Below are positions 45,771 to 55,471 of a stretch of DNA of 64,000 bases, one piece after another. A model generated the notes under the pieces. That model searched no databases, was not told the origin of the DNA, and saw nothing but the letters and a program-made list of their open reading frames with translations. The stretch comes from Achromobacter sp. UMC46. Lineage in GTDB: Bacteria; Pseudomonadota; Gammaproteobacteria; Burkholderiales; Burkholderiaceae_B. Position 1 is the first letter of the stretch, and every line of letters begins with the position of its first letter. The stretch covers positions 124,001-188,000 of the forward strand of contig NZ_LZZS01000003.1 in assembly GCF_014170335.1 (NCBI RefSeq). The letters are read 5' to 3'. Both the position numbers and the translations under genes were made by a program.

Positions 45771-45778
45771 GGTGTGCA

Positions 45779-46414
45779 ATGAGCACAACGCAAAACGTTG
45801 AACCCGCCGCCGAGAATCCTGACCTGATCCACCGGATCGCCTCGCTGACCCGCATGTTGCGCGACAGCATGCGCGAGCTGGGCCTGGACCAGGCGATCAA
45901 GGACGCCGCCAATGCCATCCCGGATGCCCGCGATCGCCTGCGCTATGTGGCGCAGATGACCGAACAGGCCGCCAACCGCGTATTGAACGCGACCGAGCAG
46001 GCCGGCCCCATCCAGGACAGCATGTCGCGTTCGGCGCAGTCGCTGGATACGCGCTGGCAGCAATGGTATGACCAGCCGCTTGAAATGCCGGAGGCGCGCG
46101 AACTGGTCAAGGACACGCGCGCGTTCCTGGCCGACGTGCCCAAGCAGACGCAGCAGACCCAGTCCAAGCTGATGGAAATCATCATGGCGCAGGATTTCCA
46201 GGACCTGACGGGCCAGGTCATTATGCGCATGATGGATGTGGTGGGCGCGATCGAACGCGAGCTGCTGCAAGTGCTGCTGGACAACGTGCCGCAAGAGCGC
46301 CGCGACGAGGCCAACAGCCTGCTCAACGGCCCGCAGATCAGCCCGCAGGGCAAGACGGATGTCGTCACCAGCCAGGATCAGGTCGACGACCTGTTGGCCA
46401 GCCTGGGCTTCTGA
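45779..46414 (+). CDS. cheZ: CheY phosphatase CheZ
   Basis: Helical phosphatase that clears CheY-phosphate. It has 211 residues. The catalytic glutamine region is [19 protein letters not shown] near 138, and the C-terminal CheY-binding helix is [12 protein letters not shown]. Start chosen: ATG at 45779 with a GAGG site seven bases before. Last gene of the che cluster proper. Confidence 0.95.
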   Translation: MSTTQNVEPAAENPDLIHRIASLTRMLRDSMRELGLDQAIKDAANAIPDARDRLRYVAQMTEQAANRVLNATEQAGPIQDSMSRSAQSLDTRWQQWYDQPLEMPEARELVKDTRAFLADVPKQTQQTQSKLMEIIMAQDFQDLTGQVIMRMMDVVGAIERELLQVLLDNVPQERRDEANSLLNGPQISPQGKTDVVTSQDQVDDLLASLGF

Positions 46415-46630
46415 CCGTTTCCCCGTGCCGCCGGGCCTTGCCGCGGGCGGCACGCGGGGACCTTGCATCGCGGTTGCGCGCGCATGAACGTATTCCCTAA
46501 GGGCGCGAATACCGCCTGATCGATAGACTTTCCGCCATAAGAAAAAGCGGGGCCTTGCAGCGAAAGACACGGCGCGCGCCCTGCGCGCCAGGCAACGGAT
46601 GCCCATAGAAGGCGATCCGGGCCAGCACAA

Positions 46631-46635
46631 GGAGG
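46631..46635 (+). promoter_or_regulatory. Ribosome binding site deciding a TTG start
   Basis: GGAGG six bases before TTG at 46642. No ATG downstream in this frame has a comparable site, so it supports TTG as the start of the soluble MCP gene. Confidence 0.6.
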
Positions 46636-46641
46636 TCCATC

Positions 46642-48189
46642 TTGGCCAGATCCGTATTCCGCCTGGGCGGCATGTGGGGGTTGTTGCGTCGCCTCAACCG
46701 TGGCGACGCCATGCTGTCGGAGCGCACGCTTCCGATCAGCCCCGCCGTTTTTCCGCTGCACCGCTTTCTGGGGAAGATCCGCCGGCGGATCATGACCGTG
46801 CGGCAATCCAGCATTGAAATCGCGCTGAACGCGGCGCGCACGCAGTTCCAGGCGGGCCGCTGTTCGCTGTTGGCGCAGGAGCAGGCGCGCGCGGCGGGCG
46901 CGTTGGCAGACAGCGGGGCGCAGATCGCCGCGCTGTCCACGTCCACCTCCAGCCATGCCCGCGAGATCGCCCAGGTGTCGGGCCAGAACCTGCATGCGGC
47001 CGAGCAGGCGCTGGCCGAGCTGTCCGACGTGCGCGCGCGCGTGGACCGCATGACCCGTGAAATGGCCGCATTCACCGACGTGGTGGGGCAACTGACGGGG
47101 CGCGCGCGCTCGGTGGGCGACATCAGCAAAGTGATCAAGGACATTGCGTTGCAGACCCAGTTGCTGGCGCTGAACGCGGGGGTGGAGGCGGCCAGGGCCG
47201 GGGATGCCGGCCGGGGTTTCGCGGTGGTCGCCAGCGAGGTCGGCCGCCTGGCCGAGCGCGTGAATACCGCCACCGGCGATATCGGCCGGCATACGGCCGA
47301 GATGCTGGAACTGGTGGACACCACCCAGCGGCGGACCGGCACGCTGCGCGACGACGTGGATGCCTCCGGCGCGGTGCTGGACCGGACCTGCGCCGATTTC
47401 CAGCGGTTCGTCCGCGACTTCGAGAACATGAACCGCCAGGTGGGCGAAGTGGTGCTGGCGATCGGCGAGGTCGACGCCACCAACCACGGCATGAGCCAGG
47501 AAGTGGGGCGTATCGCGGCGCTGAGCGCCGACGTGCTGGAGCGCGTCGGCCACATGTCCGGCGAGATCGACCGCATCCGGCGCCAGACCGAAAGCGTGCA
47601 AGAGGTCCTGGCCGACATGCGCACCGGCAATACGGCGTTCGATGAACTGTCCGGCGCGGTCGACGACTTCCGGGCCGCCGCCGTCCATTTGCTGGAAGAC
47701 GCCCGCCGCCGCGGGGTGGACGTGTTCGACCGGCATTACCAGCGCATTCCCGGCAGCGAGCCGGCGCGCTACCACACGCGTTATGACCGCGCGATCGACG
47801 AGCCGCTGACCCGGCTGCTGGACAGCGTGCTGGAGGCGGTGCCCGGCGGCATTTATACGATCCTGGTGGACGGCCGGGGCTATGCGCCGGCGCACAACAG
47901 CCGGTTTTCGCACGCGCCGACGGGAGACGCGGCGACCGATATCGTCCGGGTGCGGCACAAGCGGATCTTCGACGATCCGGTCGGCGCCCGGCTGGCCGCG
48001 AATACGGGGTCGATGCTGTTCCAGACCTACTCGCGGGATACCGGCGAAATCGTCAACGACATTTCCCTACCCCTGTATTTGGGGTCGGAACACTGGGGCG
48101 CCGTCCGGATCGGCCTGGACTACGTGCGCTTCCAGGCGGCGTTGGAAGGCGGGGCGCCATTGCAAACGGCCGTTCCCGCCGGGCGTTGA
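46642..48189 (+). CDS. Soluble divergent methyl-accepting chemotaxis protein with C-terminal PAS-like sensor domain
   Basis: A 515-residue receptor without a clear membrane helix. The signalling hairpin is present but unusual: [20 protein letters not shown] then [20 protein letters not shown], about residues 170-215. After a helical stretch to about 370, a C-terminal sensor-like domain contains the motif set [33 protein letters not shown] and HWGAVRIG, known from many soluble or cytoplasm-facing receptors. Start chosen: TTG at 46642. Placed between cheZ and flhB, it may sense an internal signal such as redox or energy state; that is inference. Confidence 0.85.
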   Translation: MARSVFRLGGMWGLLRRLNRGDAMLSERTLPISPAVFPLHRFLGKIRRRIMTVRQSSIEIALNAARTQFQAGRCSLLAQEQARAAGALADSGAQIAALSTSTSSHAREIAQVSGQNLHAAEQALAELSDVRARVDRMTREMAAFTDVVGQLTGRARSVGDISKVIKDIALQTQLLALNAGVEAARAGDAGRGFAVVASEVGRLAERVNTATGDIGRHTAEMLELVDTTQRRTGTLRDDVDASGAVLDRTCADFQRFVRDFENMNRQVGEVVLAIGEVDATNHGMSQEVGRIAALSADVLERVGHMSGEIDRIRRQTESVQEVLADMRTGNTAFDELSGAVDDFRAAAVHLLEDARRRGVDVFDRHYQRIPGSEPARYHTRYDRAIDEPLTRLLDSVLEAVPGGIYTILVDGRGYAPAHNSRFSHAPTGDAATDIVRVRHKRIFDDPVGARLAANTGSMLFQTYSRDTGEIVNDISLPLYLGSEHWGAVRIGLDYVRFQAALEGGAPLQTAVPAGR

Positions 48190-48374
48190 CCGCGCTGGCG
48201 GGCGCCCGTGGCGGTGCGTCCGGCCGAGGGCGGGCGGCCGGGCCTGGCGCGCATCCGGGAATAGCGCCGCTTTCCCCCCGTTTCTTGGCTTATCGCCGAA
48301 GGCCGGGGCCTCCTAGAATCTCGGCGGGCAGCTCGTAATCCGAAAATCCGCGAGCCGCAACGACACCGCAGAGC

Positions 48375-49529
48375 ATGGCCGAAGAAAGCGACCTCGAAAA
48401 ATCCGAAGCCGCCTCTCCCAGGCGCCTGGAAAAGGCGCGCGAGGAGGGGCAGATTGCGCGTTCCCGGGAATTGGGCACGTTCATGATGCTGGCCGCCGGT
48501 GTCGCGGTGATCTGGATGGGCGGCGGCGCGCTTTATCAAGGCTTGAGCGGGGTGCTGCGCAATGGTTTGGCGTTCGATCAGCGCGTCGTGACGGACCCCG
48601 GCGTGATGGTGGAGCTGGCGGTCAGCGGCTTTGGCCACGCCTTGCTGGCGACCTTGCCGGTCTTCGGCGTGCTGGTGGTGGTGGCGGTCCTGTCCAGCGT
48701 GCTGCTGGGCGGCATCGTCATTTCGGGCAAGCCGCTGCAGGCGAACTTTTCGAAGCTCAGCTTCTTTGCCGGCCTGAAGCGGATGTTCTCGTCGCAGACC
48801 GTGGTGGAGCTGATCAAGGCGCTGGCCAAGGCCCTGCTGGTGGGCGGCGTGGCCGTCTGGGTCATCTGGCGCTACCACGACGACATGCTGAGCCTGATGC
48901 ACGTGGCGCCGTCCGCGGCGCTGATCAAGGCGCTGTCGCTGGTGGCCATGTGTTGCGCGTTCATCGTGGCGTCGCTGCTGATCATCGTGATGCTGGACGT
49001 GCCGTGGCAGATCTGGAGCCATTTGAAGAAGTTGCGCATGTCCAAAGAGGATGTGCGCCAGGAACACAAGGAAAGCGAAGGCGACCCGCATGTGAAGGCA
49101 CGCATCCGCCAGCAGCAGCGCCAGGCGGCGCGGCGCCGGATGATGTCGGAAGTGCCGAAGGCGGACGTCGTGGTGACCAACCCGACGCATTACGCCGTGG
49201 CGCTGAAGTATGACGAGGAAAAGAGCGGCGCGCCGCGCGTGGTGGCCAAAGGCACGGGGCTGATCGCGGCCAAGATCCGCGAACTGGCTGCCGAGAACCG
49301 CGTCCCGACATTGGAAGCGCCGCCGCTGGCGCGCGCATTGCATCAACACGTCGATCTGGGGAAAGAAATCCCAGGCGAGCTATATACCGCGGTGGCCGAA
49401 GTGCTGGCGTGGGTCTTCCAGCTGCGTTCATGGCGTTCGGGATGGGGAGTCGAACCGACGGCTCCGACCCGTTTGGCCGTGCCCGCCGAGCTGGACCCGC
49501 AGGCAAACACCGCAGCACAAGGAGTTTAA
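48375..49529 (+). CDS. flhB: Flagellar export switch protein FlhB
   Basis: Integral component of the flagellar type III secretion gate, which switches substrate class by self-cleavage. It has 384 residues with four membrane helices in the first 215. The cleavage motif NPTH is present near residue 268 (VVTNPTHYAVALKY). The N-terminus SDLEKSEAASPRRLEKAREE is typical. First gene of flhB-flhA-flhF, 185 bases after the soluble receptor gene. Confidence 0.97.
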   Translation: MAEESDLEKSEAASPRRLEKAREEGQIARSRELGTFMMLAAGVAVIWMGGGALYQGLSGVLRNGLAFDQRVVTDPGVMVELAVSGFGHALLATLPVFGVLVVVAVLSSVLLGGIVISGKPLQANFSKLSFFAGLKRMFSSQTVVELIKALAKALLVGGVAVWVIWRYHDDMLSLMHVAPSAALIKALSLVAMCCAFIVASLLIIVMLDVPWQIWSHLKKLRMSKEDVRQEHKESEGDPHVKARIRQQQRQAARRRMMSEVPKADVVVTNPTHYAVALKYDEEKSGAPRVVAKGTGLIAAKIRELAAENRVPTLEAPPLARALHQHVDLGKEIPGELYTAVAEVLAWVFQLRSWRSGWGVEPTAPTRLAVPAELDPQANTAAQGV

Positions 49530-49532
49530 GGA

Positions 49533-51653
49533 ATGAGCGCTTTGCTCACCATGTTGAAGAATAGCGGGGCCGGCCATGCGCGGCTCCTGGCGGGTCCGAT
49601 CCTGATCGTGATGGTGCTGGGCATGATGGTGCTGCCCCTGCCCACGTTCCTGCTGGACCTGCTGTTCACCTTCAACATCGCGCTGTCCGTGATGATCCTG
49701 CTGGTGGCGATGTTCACGAAGAAGCCGCTGGATTTCGCCGCCTTCCCGGCCGTGCTGCTGTTCGCCACCTTGCTGCGGCTGTCGCTGAACGTGGCGTCTA
49801 CCCGCGTCGTGCTGCTGAACGGGCACACGGGCCCGGACGCGGCGGGCAAGGTGATCGAGGCGTTCGGCCACTTCCTGGTGGGCGGCAATTTCGCCGTCGG
49901 GATCATCGTGTTCGTGATCCTGACCATCATCAACTTCATCGTCATCACCAAGGGTGCCGGCCGTATTGCGGAAGTGGGCGCGCGTTTCACGCTCGACGCC
50001 ATGCCCGGCAAGCAGATGGCGATCGACGCCGACCTGAACGCGGGCCTGATCGGCGAAGACGAGGCACGCCGCCGCCGCGCGGAAGTCTCGCAGGAATCGG
50101 ACTTCTTCGGTTCCATGGACGGCGCCAGCAAGTTCGTGCGGGGCGACGCCATCGCCGGTCTGCTGATCATGGCGATCAACATCATCGGCGGCCTGATCGT
50201 CGGCGTGGCGCAGCACGACATGTCGATGAGCGATTCGGCGCGCGTCTACACGCTGCTGACCATCGGCGACGGCCTGGTCGCGCAGATTCCGGCGCTGGTC
50301 ATCTCGACGGCGGCCGGCGTGGTGGTGTCGCGCGTGTCGACCGACCAGGACATCGGCCAGCAGATCATCAGCCAGCTGTTCTCGAACCCGGCCGTGCTGT
50401 TCCTGACGGCCGGCATCATCGGTATCATGGGCCTGATCCCCAACATGCCGCACGTCGCCTTCCTGACGCTGGCCGGCGCGCTGGGCTGGGGTGGATGGAC
50501 GCTGCACAAGCGGCGGCAGGCAGCGGCCCAGGCCGCCGAGCAGATTCCGCCACAGGCGGTCACGCAGGCGCAGGCCGCCGCCGCCGAGGCGAGTTGGGAC
50601 GACGTGTCCATGGTGGACCAGCTGGGCCTGGAGGTGGGCTACCGGCTGATTCCGCTGGTGGACCATGCCCAGAACGGCGAACTGCTGCACCGCATTCGCA
50701 GCCTGCGCAAGAAGTTCGCGCAGGACGTCGGCTTCCTGCCGCCGGTCGTGCACATCCGCGACAACCTGGAGCTCAAGCCCAACGACTACCGCATCTTGCT
50801 GTCGGGCGTGGAAGTGGGGCATGGCGTGGCGATGCCGGGCCAGTGGCTGGCCATCGATCCGGGCGGCGTCACCATCCAGATCAAGGGCACGCCCACGACC
50901 GATCCCGCGTTCGGCCTGCCGGCCCTGTGGATCGATGGCGGCCTGCGCGACCAGGCGCAAGTGGCGGGCTACACCGTGGTGGATGCCGGGACGGTGGTGG
51001 CCACGCACTTGAACCACCTCATGCACCGCCACGGCTCGAACCTGCTGGGGCGCCAGGAAGTGCAGCAGCTGCTGGACCGCATCGGCCGCGACGCGCCCAA
51101 GCTGGTCGAGGACCTGGTGCCCAAGACGTTGTCGCTGACCGCGCTGCAGAAGGTGCTGCAAGGCCTGCTGTCCGAAGAGGTGCCGATCCGCGACATGCGG
51201 ACCATCATCGATACGCTGTCCGAACACGGCCCGCGCCTGGCGGCGCAAGCGGCCGGCGCGGGCGGCCAGCCCGATATCAACGAATTGATCATGCTGACCC
51301 GCCGTTCGCTGGGCCGCGCGATCACCCAGCAGTGGTTCCCGGGCGAGGGCGAGCTGCGGGTCATCGGGCTGGACGTGAAGCTGGAGCGCGTGCTGTCGCA
51401 GGCGATGACCACCAGCGGCGGGCTGGAGCCCGGCCTGGCGGACACCTTGCTGCGCGAAACGCAGGCGGCGGTCGAGCGTCAGGAGTCGCAGGGCAATGCG
51501 CCAGTGCTGCTGGTGTCGCCTGTGTTGCGCGCGCCGCTGTCGCGGTTCTTGCGCCATCACCTGCCGCAGCTGGGCGTATTGTCGAATACTGAAATACCCG
51601 ATGAGCGCATGGTCCGCGTGACCGCGCTGATCGGCGGGAGCAATGGGCAATGA
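49533..51653 (+). CDS. flhA: Flagellar export gate protein FlhA
   Basis: The large export-gate protein of 706 residues: eight membrane helices in the first half, the FHIPEP linker-type region with GRIAEVGARFTLDAMPGKQM near 145, and a cytoplasmic chaperone-docking domain from about 350. It lies three bases after flhB and its stop overlaps flhF by four bases. Confidence 0.97.
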   Translation: MSALLTMLKNSGAGHARLLAGPILIVMVLGMMVLPLPTFLLDLLFTFNIALSVMILLVAMFTKKPLDFAAFPAVLLFATLLRLSLNVASTRVVLLNGHTGPDAAGKVIEAFGHFLVGGNFAVGIIVFVILTIINFIVITKGAGRIAEVGARFTLDAMPGKQMAIDADLNAGLIGEDEARRRRAEVSQESDFFGSMDGASKFVRGDAIAGLLIMAINIIGGLIVGVAQHDMSMSDSARVYTLLTIGDGLVAQIPALVISTAAGVVVSRVSTDQDIGQQIISQLFSNPAVLFLTAGIIGIMGLIPNMPHVAFLTLAGALGWGGWTLHKRRQAAAQAAEQIPPQAVTQAQAAAAEASWDDVSMVDQLGLEVGYRLIPLVDHAQNGELLHRIRSLRKKFAQDVGFLPPVVHIRDNLELKPNDYRILLSGVEVGHGVAMPGQWLAIDPGGVTIQIKGTPTTDPAFGLPALWIDGGLRDQAQVAGYTVVDAGTVVATHLNHLMHRHGSNLLGRQEVQQLLDRIGRDAPKLVEDLVPKTLSLTALQKVLQGLLSEEVPIRDMRTIIDTLSEHGPRLAAQAAGAGGQPDINELIMLTRRSLGRAITQQWFPGEGELRVIGLDVKLERVLSQAMTTSGGLEPGLADTLLRETQAAVERQESQGNAPVLLVSPVLRAPLSRFLRHHLPQLGVLSNTEIPDERMVRVTALIGGSNGQ

Positions 51654-54460
51654 AGATAAGCCGGTTTTTTGGCGTCAACAGCCGTGAAGTGATGCGCCAG
51701 GTGCGCCAGGTGTTGGGGCCGGATGCGCTGATCGTGTCGAACCGCAGCGTGGACGGCGGGGTGGAAGTGTTGGCTACGGTCGAGGGCGCGTTCGACGACG
51801 CGGCCGCAGAGACGCCGCAACGGGAAGCCGTTTCGTACGCGCCTCCGGCCGCTGAGTCCCGCCCGCAGCCACCGGCAAGCTCGCCCTTTGGCGCGCCGGC
51901 GCCGGCCGAACGGCCCCATGCCGCGCCGGCGCCCATGCCGCAGCCGAACTATGCCGCACCGTCGCGTTCGATCGCGGCCTATCAATCCGCCTACGCCTCG
52001 TCGGCGTCGCCGGAAGAGGATGCTGCGCCCGAAGATTCCGCCGGCGCCCTCGCCAAGCCGGCTGTGCCGTATCCGGCGGCGCTGCAACCCGCGTCGCCTC
52101 TGGCGGCCGCGTCGGCGACACGGGTCGAACTGCCCGCGTTACCGCCGGCCAGGCCGGCCAATGCAGCGGCCCCGGCGCCCGTCGGCATGCCGACGCTTCC
52201 GCCCGCGGCAGCGCCCGCAGCCCAGCCCGCCGCGGCATCCATGTCTGCGCCCGCCGCTGTTGCTGCGCCGTCCATGGCCCGGATGCCCGATGCGCCGTTG
52301 CGCCAAGGACCGGCCACGCCGGCCCCCGCGTTGCCGACCGATGCCGCTGCGGGGTTGCAGGATGCGATCAGCGCCTTGCGCGGCGCACTGGAAACCCGCA
52401 TGGACGGCTTGCTGTGGGGCGGCCGCCCGGGCTCGGGCCGAGAGCCCGCCGCCGCTGCGCTGTTCCGCAGCCTGCTGGATGCGGGTTTCAGCACGAAGCT
52501 GGTTCGCGCGTTGGTCGAGCGTCTACCGTCAGGCATGACGGCGGACGCCGCCCAGGCATGGGCCCGCAACGAACTGATGACGCACTTGCCCGTCGTCGCG
52601 TCCGAAGACGAATTCCTGGCCGGTGGCGTGTACGCGCTGGTGGGCCCGACCGGCGTGGGCAAGACCACGACGCTGGCGAAATTGGCCGCCCGTTGCGTGG
52701 CCCGCGAAGGCCGAGACCAGGTCGCGATGCTGACGACCGACTTGTTCCGGATCGGCGCGCTGGAGCAATTGCAGATCTACGGCCGCCTGATGGGCGTGCC
52801 CGCGCACTCGGTGCGGGATGCCGCCGAGTTGCGCCGCATCCTGGCCGAGCTGGGCAACCGCAAGATCGTGCTGATCGACACCACCGGCATCAGCCAGCGC
52901 GACCGCCTGGTGGCCGAACAAGCCGCCATGCTGTGCAACGCCGGCAAGCCGGTCCGCCGCTTGCTGGTGTTGAACGCCGCCAGCCAGGGCGACACGCTGG
53001 ATGAAGTCGCCCATGCCTACCGCAACGGCGTGGGCGAGGACGTGGCCGGCTGCATCATCACCAAACTTGACGAGGCCACGCGCTTGGGCGCGGCCCTGGA
53101 CACGGCGATCCGTCACCGGCTGCCGATTCACTATATGTCGGTCGGGCAGAAGGTGCCTGAACATATGGAGCTGGCGCGCGCCGATGTGCTGATCGACCGC
53201 GCGTTCGCGATGGTCGAGCGCGCCCGCGCGCTGTACACGCCCAGCGAGGCGGACCTGGCGTCACTGGCGCCCGCCGCCCGCGACGCCGAGGCCGTGGACC
53301 CGGCGCGCCGCCGGCAGTTGCTGGCCTCCGCGATCCTGCGTCCACAGGGTGGTTCGGCCTCCATCACGGCTGCGCAGAACCTGGACGACACGATCGCCAT
53401 GCTGGACAGCGATCCCGCCTGCGCGCAGGCGCGTGCGTCCTGGCGCGACTATGTGGGCGATGGCGCGGGCGCAAGCCTGGCCGCGCTGGGCGAAGAGCCG
53501 TTGGCGATGGTGCGCCGTGAATTCTCCGCCACCTGCCATCGCCACCTGCTGGCCATGCACGGCAAGGCCGCGATGAAGGGCGAGGGCCTGCCCGGCGGCA
53601 CGCTGTTGGGATCTTTGCTGATGAGCGACCGCGGCGCCGCCTTGGCTGCGCCGGCGCAGCAACTGGCGTTGGCCCACGGCATGCTGACGTCGTTCGCGCC
53701 CTCGGCGTCTGGCCAGCCGGACGCCGGCCTGGCGCTGGAAGCGCGCGTGCGCTGGCTGGGCGAGCAGTTGCCGCGCCTGCCGCTGGTGCACATGCTGGAG
53801 TCCGGCACGTCCGGCCTGTGGCAGTCGTTGAGCGGGCAGGGCGCATCCTGGGTGGCGCGCTGCCCCGGCGGCATGCGGGTGATCCAGGACGAATGCCCGA
53901 CCCATCTGAATGCGGTCGGCAAGAGCGTCGGCTATCTGCCGGTGGGCCAGCCGGGCGATATGCCGGGTCTGCTTGTCGACAAATCCGGCAAGCGGGTGCC
54001 GCTGGCGCTGTGGGCGTCGGGCACCGAAATCGCGTTGCCGGGCAAGAGCGGCGGCGGCGCCTTCATCCGCTTGGTGTGCGCCCGGCTGATCGATACGGAC
54101 AGCGGCGAGATCGCCGCGCAACTGTTCGGCCTGACGAATCTGCCCGCGGCGCAAGCCGATGCCGCAACCGTGGCGCGCTGGCTGGTGCTGCAGGACGAGG
54201 CGCGCGCGGGCTTTCGCTACATGGTCAACGCCTGGCAGGCGCTGCCCGCCGTCGACGGCGCGCACACCCTGGCGCGCCAGTCGCTGATGGCGGGCCAGTT
54301 GGGCGCCGCCTGCTGGCAGATGGCGCATTCGCCGTCCGCGGACGTGGTGCGCGGGCCGCTGTCAGGCATTGTGGGTTCGGAGCGCAAGCTGTCGGGACGC
54401 ATGCTGCCCGTGGCGATCCTGAAGATGTTCGCGATGCTGGAAATGACGGGCGGCGCGTAA
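51650..54460 (+). CDS. flhF: Flagellar biosynthesis GTPase FlhF with long C-terminal extension
   Basis: SRP-type GTPase that helps site or assemble flagella. The first residues (KISRFFGVNSREVMRQV) are the FlhF B-domain start; residues about 45-215 are a long Ala/Pro-rich low-complexity linker. The NG domain has GPTGVGKTTTLAKLAARC near 331, TTDLFRIGALEQL near 364, LIDTTGISQRD near 405 and TKLDEATRLG near 470. The protein is 936 residues, about twice the usual length, because of a C-terminal part from about 540 onward with no domain I recognise. It overlaps flhA by four bases; no flhG/fleN follows. Confidence 0.93.
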   Translation: MKISRFFGVNSREVMRQVRQVLGPDALIVSNRSVDGGVEVLATVEGAFDDAAAETPQREAVSYAPPAAESRPQPPASSPFGAPAPAERPHAAPAPMPQPNYAAPSRSIAAYQSAYASSASPEEDAAPEDSAGALAKPAVPYPAALQPASPLAAASATRVELPALPPARPANAAAPAPVGMPTLPPAAAPAAQPAAASMSAPAAVAAPSMARMPDAPLRQGPATPAPALPTDAAAGLQDAISALRGALETRMDGLLWGGRPGSGREPAAAALFRSLLDAGFSTKLVRALVERLPSGMTADAAQAWARNELMTHLPVVASEDEFLAGGVYALVGPTGVGKTTTLAKLAARCVAREGRDQVAMLTTDLFRIGALEQLQIYGRLMGVPAHSVRDAAELRRILAELGNRKIVLIDTTGISQRDRLVAEQAAMLCNAGKPVRRLLVLNAASQGDTLDEVAHAYRNGVGEDVAGCIITKLDEATRLGAALDTAIRHRLPIHYMSVGQKVPEHMELARADVLIDRAFAMVERARALYTPSEADLASLAPAARDAEAVDPARRRQLLASAILRPQGGSASITAAQNLDDTIAMLDSDPACAQARASWRDYVGDGAGASLAALGEEPLAMVRREFSATCHRHLLAMHGKAAMKGEGLPGGTLLGSLLMSDRGAALAAPAQQLALAHGMLTSFAPSASGQPDAGLALEARVRWLGEQLPRLPLVHMLESGTSGLWQSLSGQGASWVARCPGGMRVIQDECPTHLNAVGKSVGYLPVGQPGDMPGLLVDKSGKRVPLALWASGTEIALPGKSGGGAFIRLVCARLIDTDSGEIAAQLFGLTNLPAAQADAATVARWLVLQDEARAGFRYMVNAWQALPAVDGAHTLARQSLMAGQLGAACWQMAHSPSADVVRGPLSGIVGSERKLSGRMLPVAILKMFAMLEMTGGA

Positions 54461-54485
54461 CGTCTGCCTGCGGGGCGGGGCAAAC

Positions 54486-54513
54486 AAAAGGCGGCGCATT
54501 GCGCCGCCTTTTT
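54486..54513. terminator. Bidirectional terminator between flhF and flgN
   Basis: AAAAGGCGGCGC and GCGCCGCCTTTTT pair around a tiny loop, with A- and T-runs on both sides. It serves the convergent flhBAF and flgAMN operons. Confidence 0.92.
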
Positions 54514-54535
54514 CCATGCCCGGAGCGGGAAGGGC

Positions 54536-55018
54536 TCAGCCCGCCACGATCGGCCGGCGTCCCGGGGTGCCGCGCGCGCCGCGGCCTTGCGCGTCATACG
54601 TGGTGGCGACGCCCACGCCGTTGATGTTGCGCAGCGCATCCAGCGATTGCTGGGTATAGCGCAGATGCACGTCGATCAGGGCGCCGTTGCGCATATTGAT
54701 TTCGTTGGCCGACGCGGACTTGGTCAGCAGCGCCTGCCAGATGCCGGACAGCTGCGGGTGCAGCACGGCGGCCTGTTCAGTACCGGCGTGCCCGTTGGAC
54801 AGGCCGATTTCAGATAGCAGGCCGTCGCGGGTTTCGCTCAGGTCGACCAGCTGCTGGGCGATGCGCCCCTTGCGTTCGGTGATGGCCTGCAGCGCGCCGA
54901 CGTTCCCGGGGCCCACCAGCACTTCGGTCTCTTCTTCCAGGACGGCGGAGAACTCGGTGATCAGGGCATCTTCCTGCCGCATGCAGGACTGGAGGGAATC
55001 GACGGGGTTCATGGTCAT
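54536..55018 (-). CDS. flgN: Flagellar chaperone FlgN
   Basis: Export chaperone for the hook-filament junction proteins FlgK and FlgL. It has 160 residues, mostly helical, with the FlgN pattern FSAVLEEETEVL near 24 and ITERKGRIAQQLVDL near 46. The C-terminal tail (TYDAQGRGARGTPGRR) is flexible. It lies 32 bases after flgM. A second ATG at 55012 could be the start. Confidence 0.9.
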   Translation of the reverse strand: MTMNPVDSLQSCMRQEDALITEFSAVLEEETEVLVGPGNVGALQAITERKGRIAQQLVDLSETRDGLLSEIGLSNGHAGTEQAAVLHPQLSGIWQALLTKSASANEINMRNGALIDVHLRYTQQSLDALRNINGVGVATTYDAQGRGARGTPGRRPIVAG

Positions 55019-55050
55019 GCTTCGAAGGCGGTAGGGCGGTGAACGGAGAG

Positions 55051-55344
55051 TTACTTCAGCAGATCGCGGGCGCTGGCGATCAGGCTGTCGGCAATCTTGC
55101 CGGTATCGATCTTCAATTGGCCCGAGGCAATCGCGGCGCGAATGGCGGCCACGCGCTCGACGTTGATGTCGTTCGAGCCGTCTTGCAGGGCCAGCATCTT
55201 GCGCGACGCCGAGCTCAGCGCTACTTGCGAGCTGCTGGAGCCGCTGCCATTGCTGGCGCCATACGCCTGCGCCACCGCGGAATCCGGGCGTTGGGCAACG
55301 GCGTCGGCAGAAATGGGCCGGTTGGTGGTCGAATTGATTTTCAA
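55051..55344 (-). CDS. flgM: Anti-sigma-28 factor FlgM
   Basis: Binds and inhibits FliA until it is exported through the finished hook. It has 97 residues. The N-terminus MKINSTTNRPISADA is the unstructured export part; the sigma-binding C-terminal half has INVERVAAIRAAIASGQLKI and KIADSLIASARDLL. A sigma-28 promoter lies directly in front, so FliA drives its own inhibitor. Confidence 0.95.
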   Translation of the reverse strand: MKINSTTNRPISADAVAQRPDSAVAQAYGASNGSGSSSSQVALSSASRKMLALQDGSNDINVERVAAIRAAIASGQLKIDTGKIADSLIASARDLLK

Positions 55345-55403
55345 GGTTTTCTCCGCAGGGCGTCCTGGGTCGGTTTGCGACGGATCCGCCTACTTATGTC
55401 TCT

Positions 55404-55430
55404 GTAACGGCAGGGCCGGAACGAACTTTA
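55404..55430 (-). promoter_or_regulatory. Sigma-28 (FliA) promoter of flgMN
   Basis: On the minus strand TAAAGTTC, 11 bases, GCCGTTAC, nearly the same as the fliC promoter. It lies between the flgA stop and the flgM start, 59 bases before the flgM ATG. Confidence 0.85.
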
Positions 55431-55471
55431 GGGCAGCCCGTCAGCGAGCGCAGCGCGATTTGTAACATTAC

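Noticed and set aside
46492-46530. A CTAAGG...GCCTGAT pattern upstream of the soluble receptor as a sigma-28 promoter
   Set aside because: Only 12 bases separate the two halves where 15 are needed.
44228-46630. An 800-codon antisense open frame across cheB, cheY and cheZ
   Set aside because: Opposite well-conserved genes, no recognisable domain and no ribosome site; a composition artefact.
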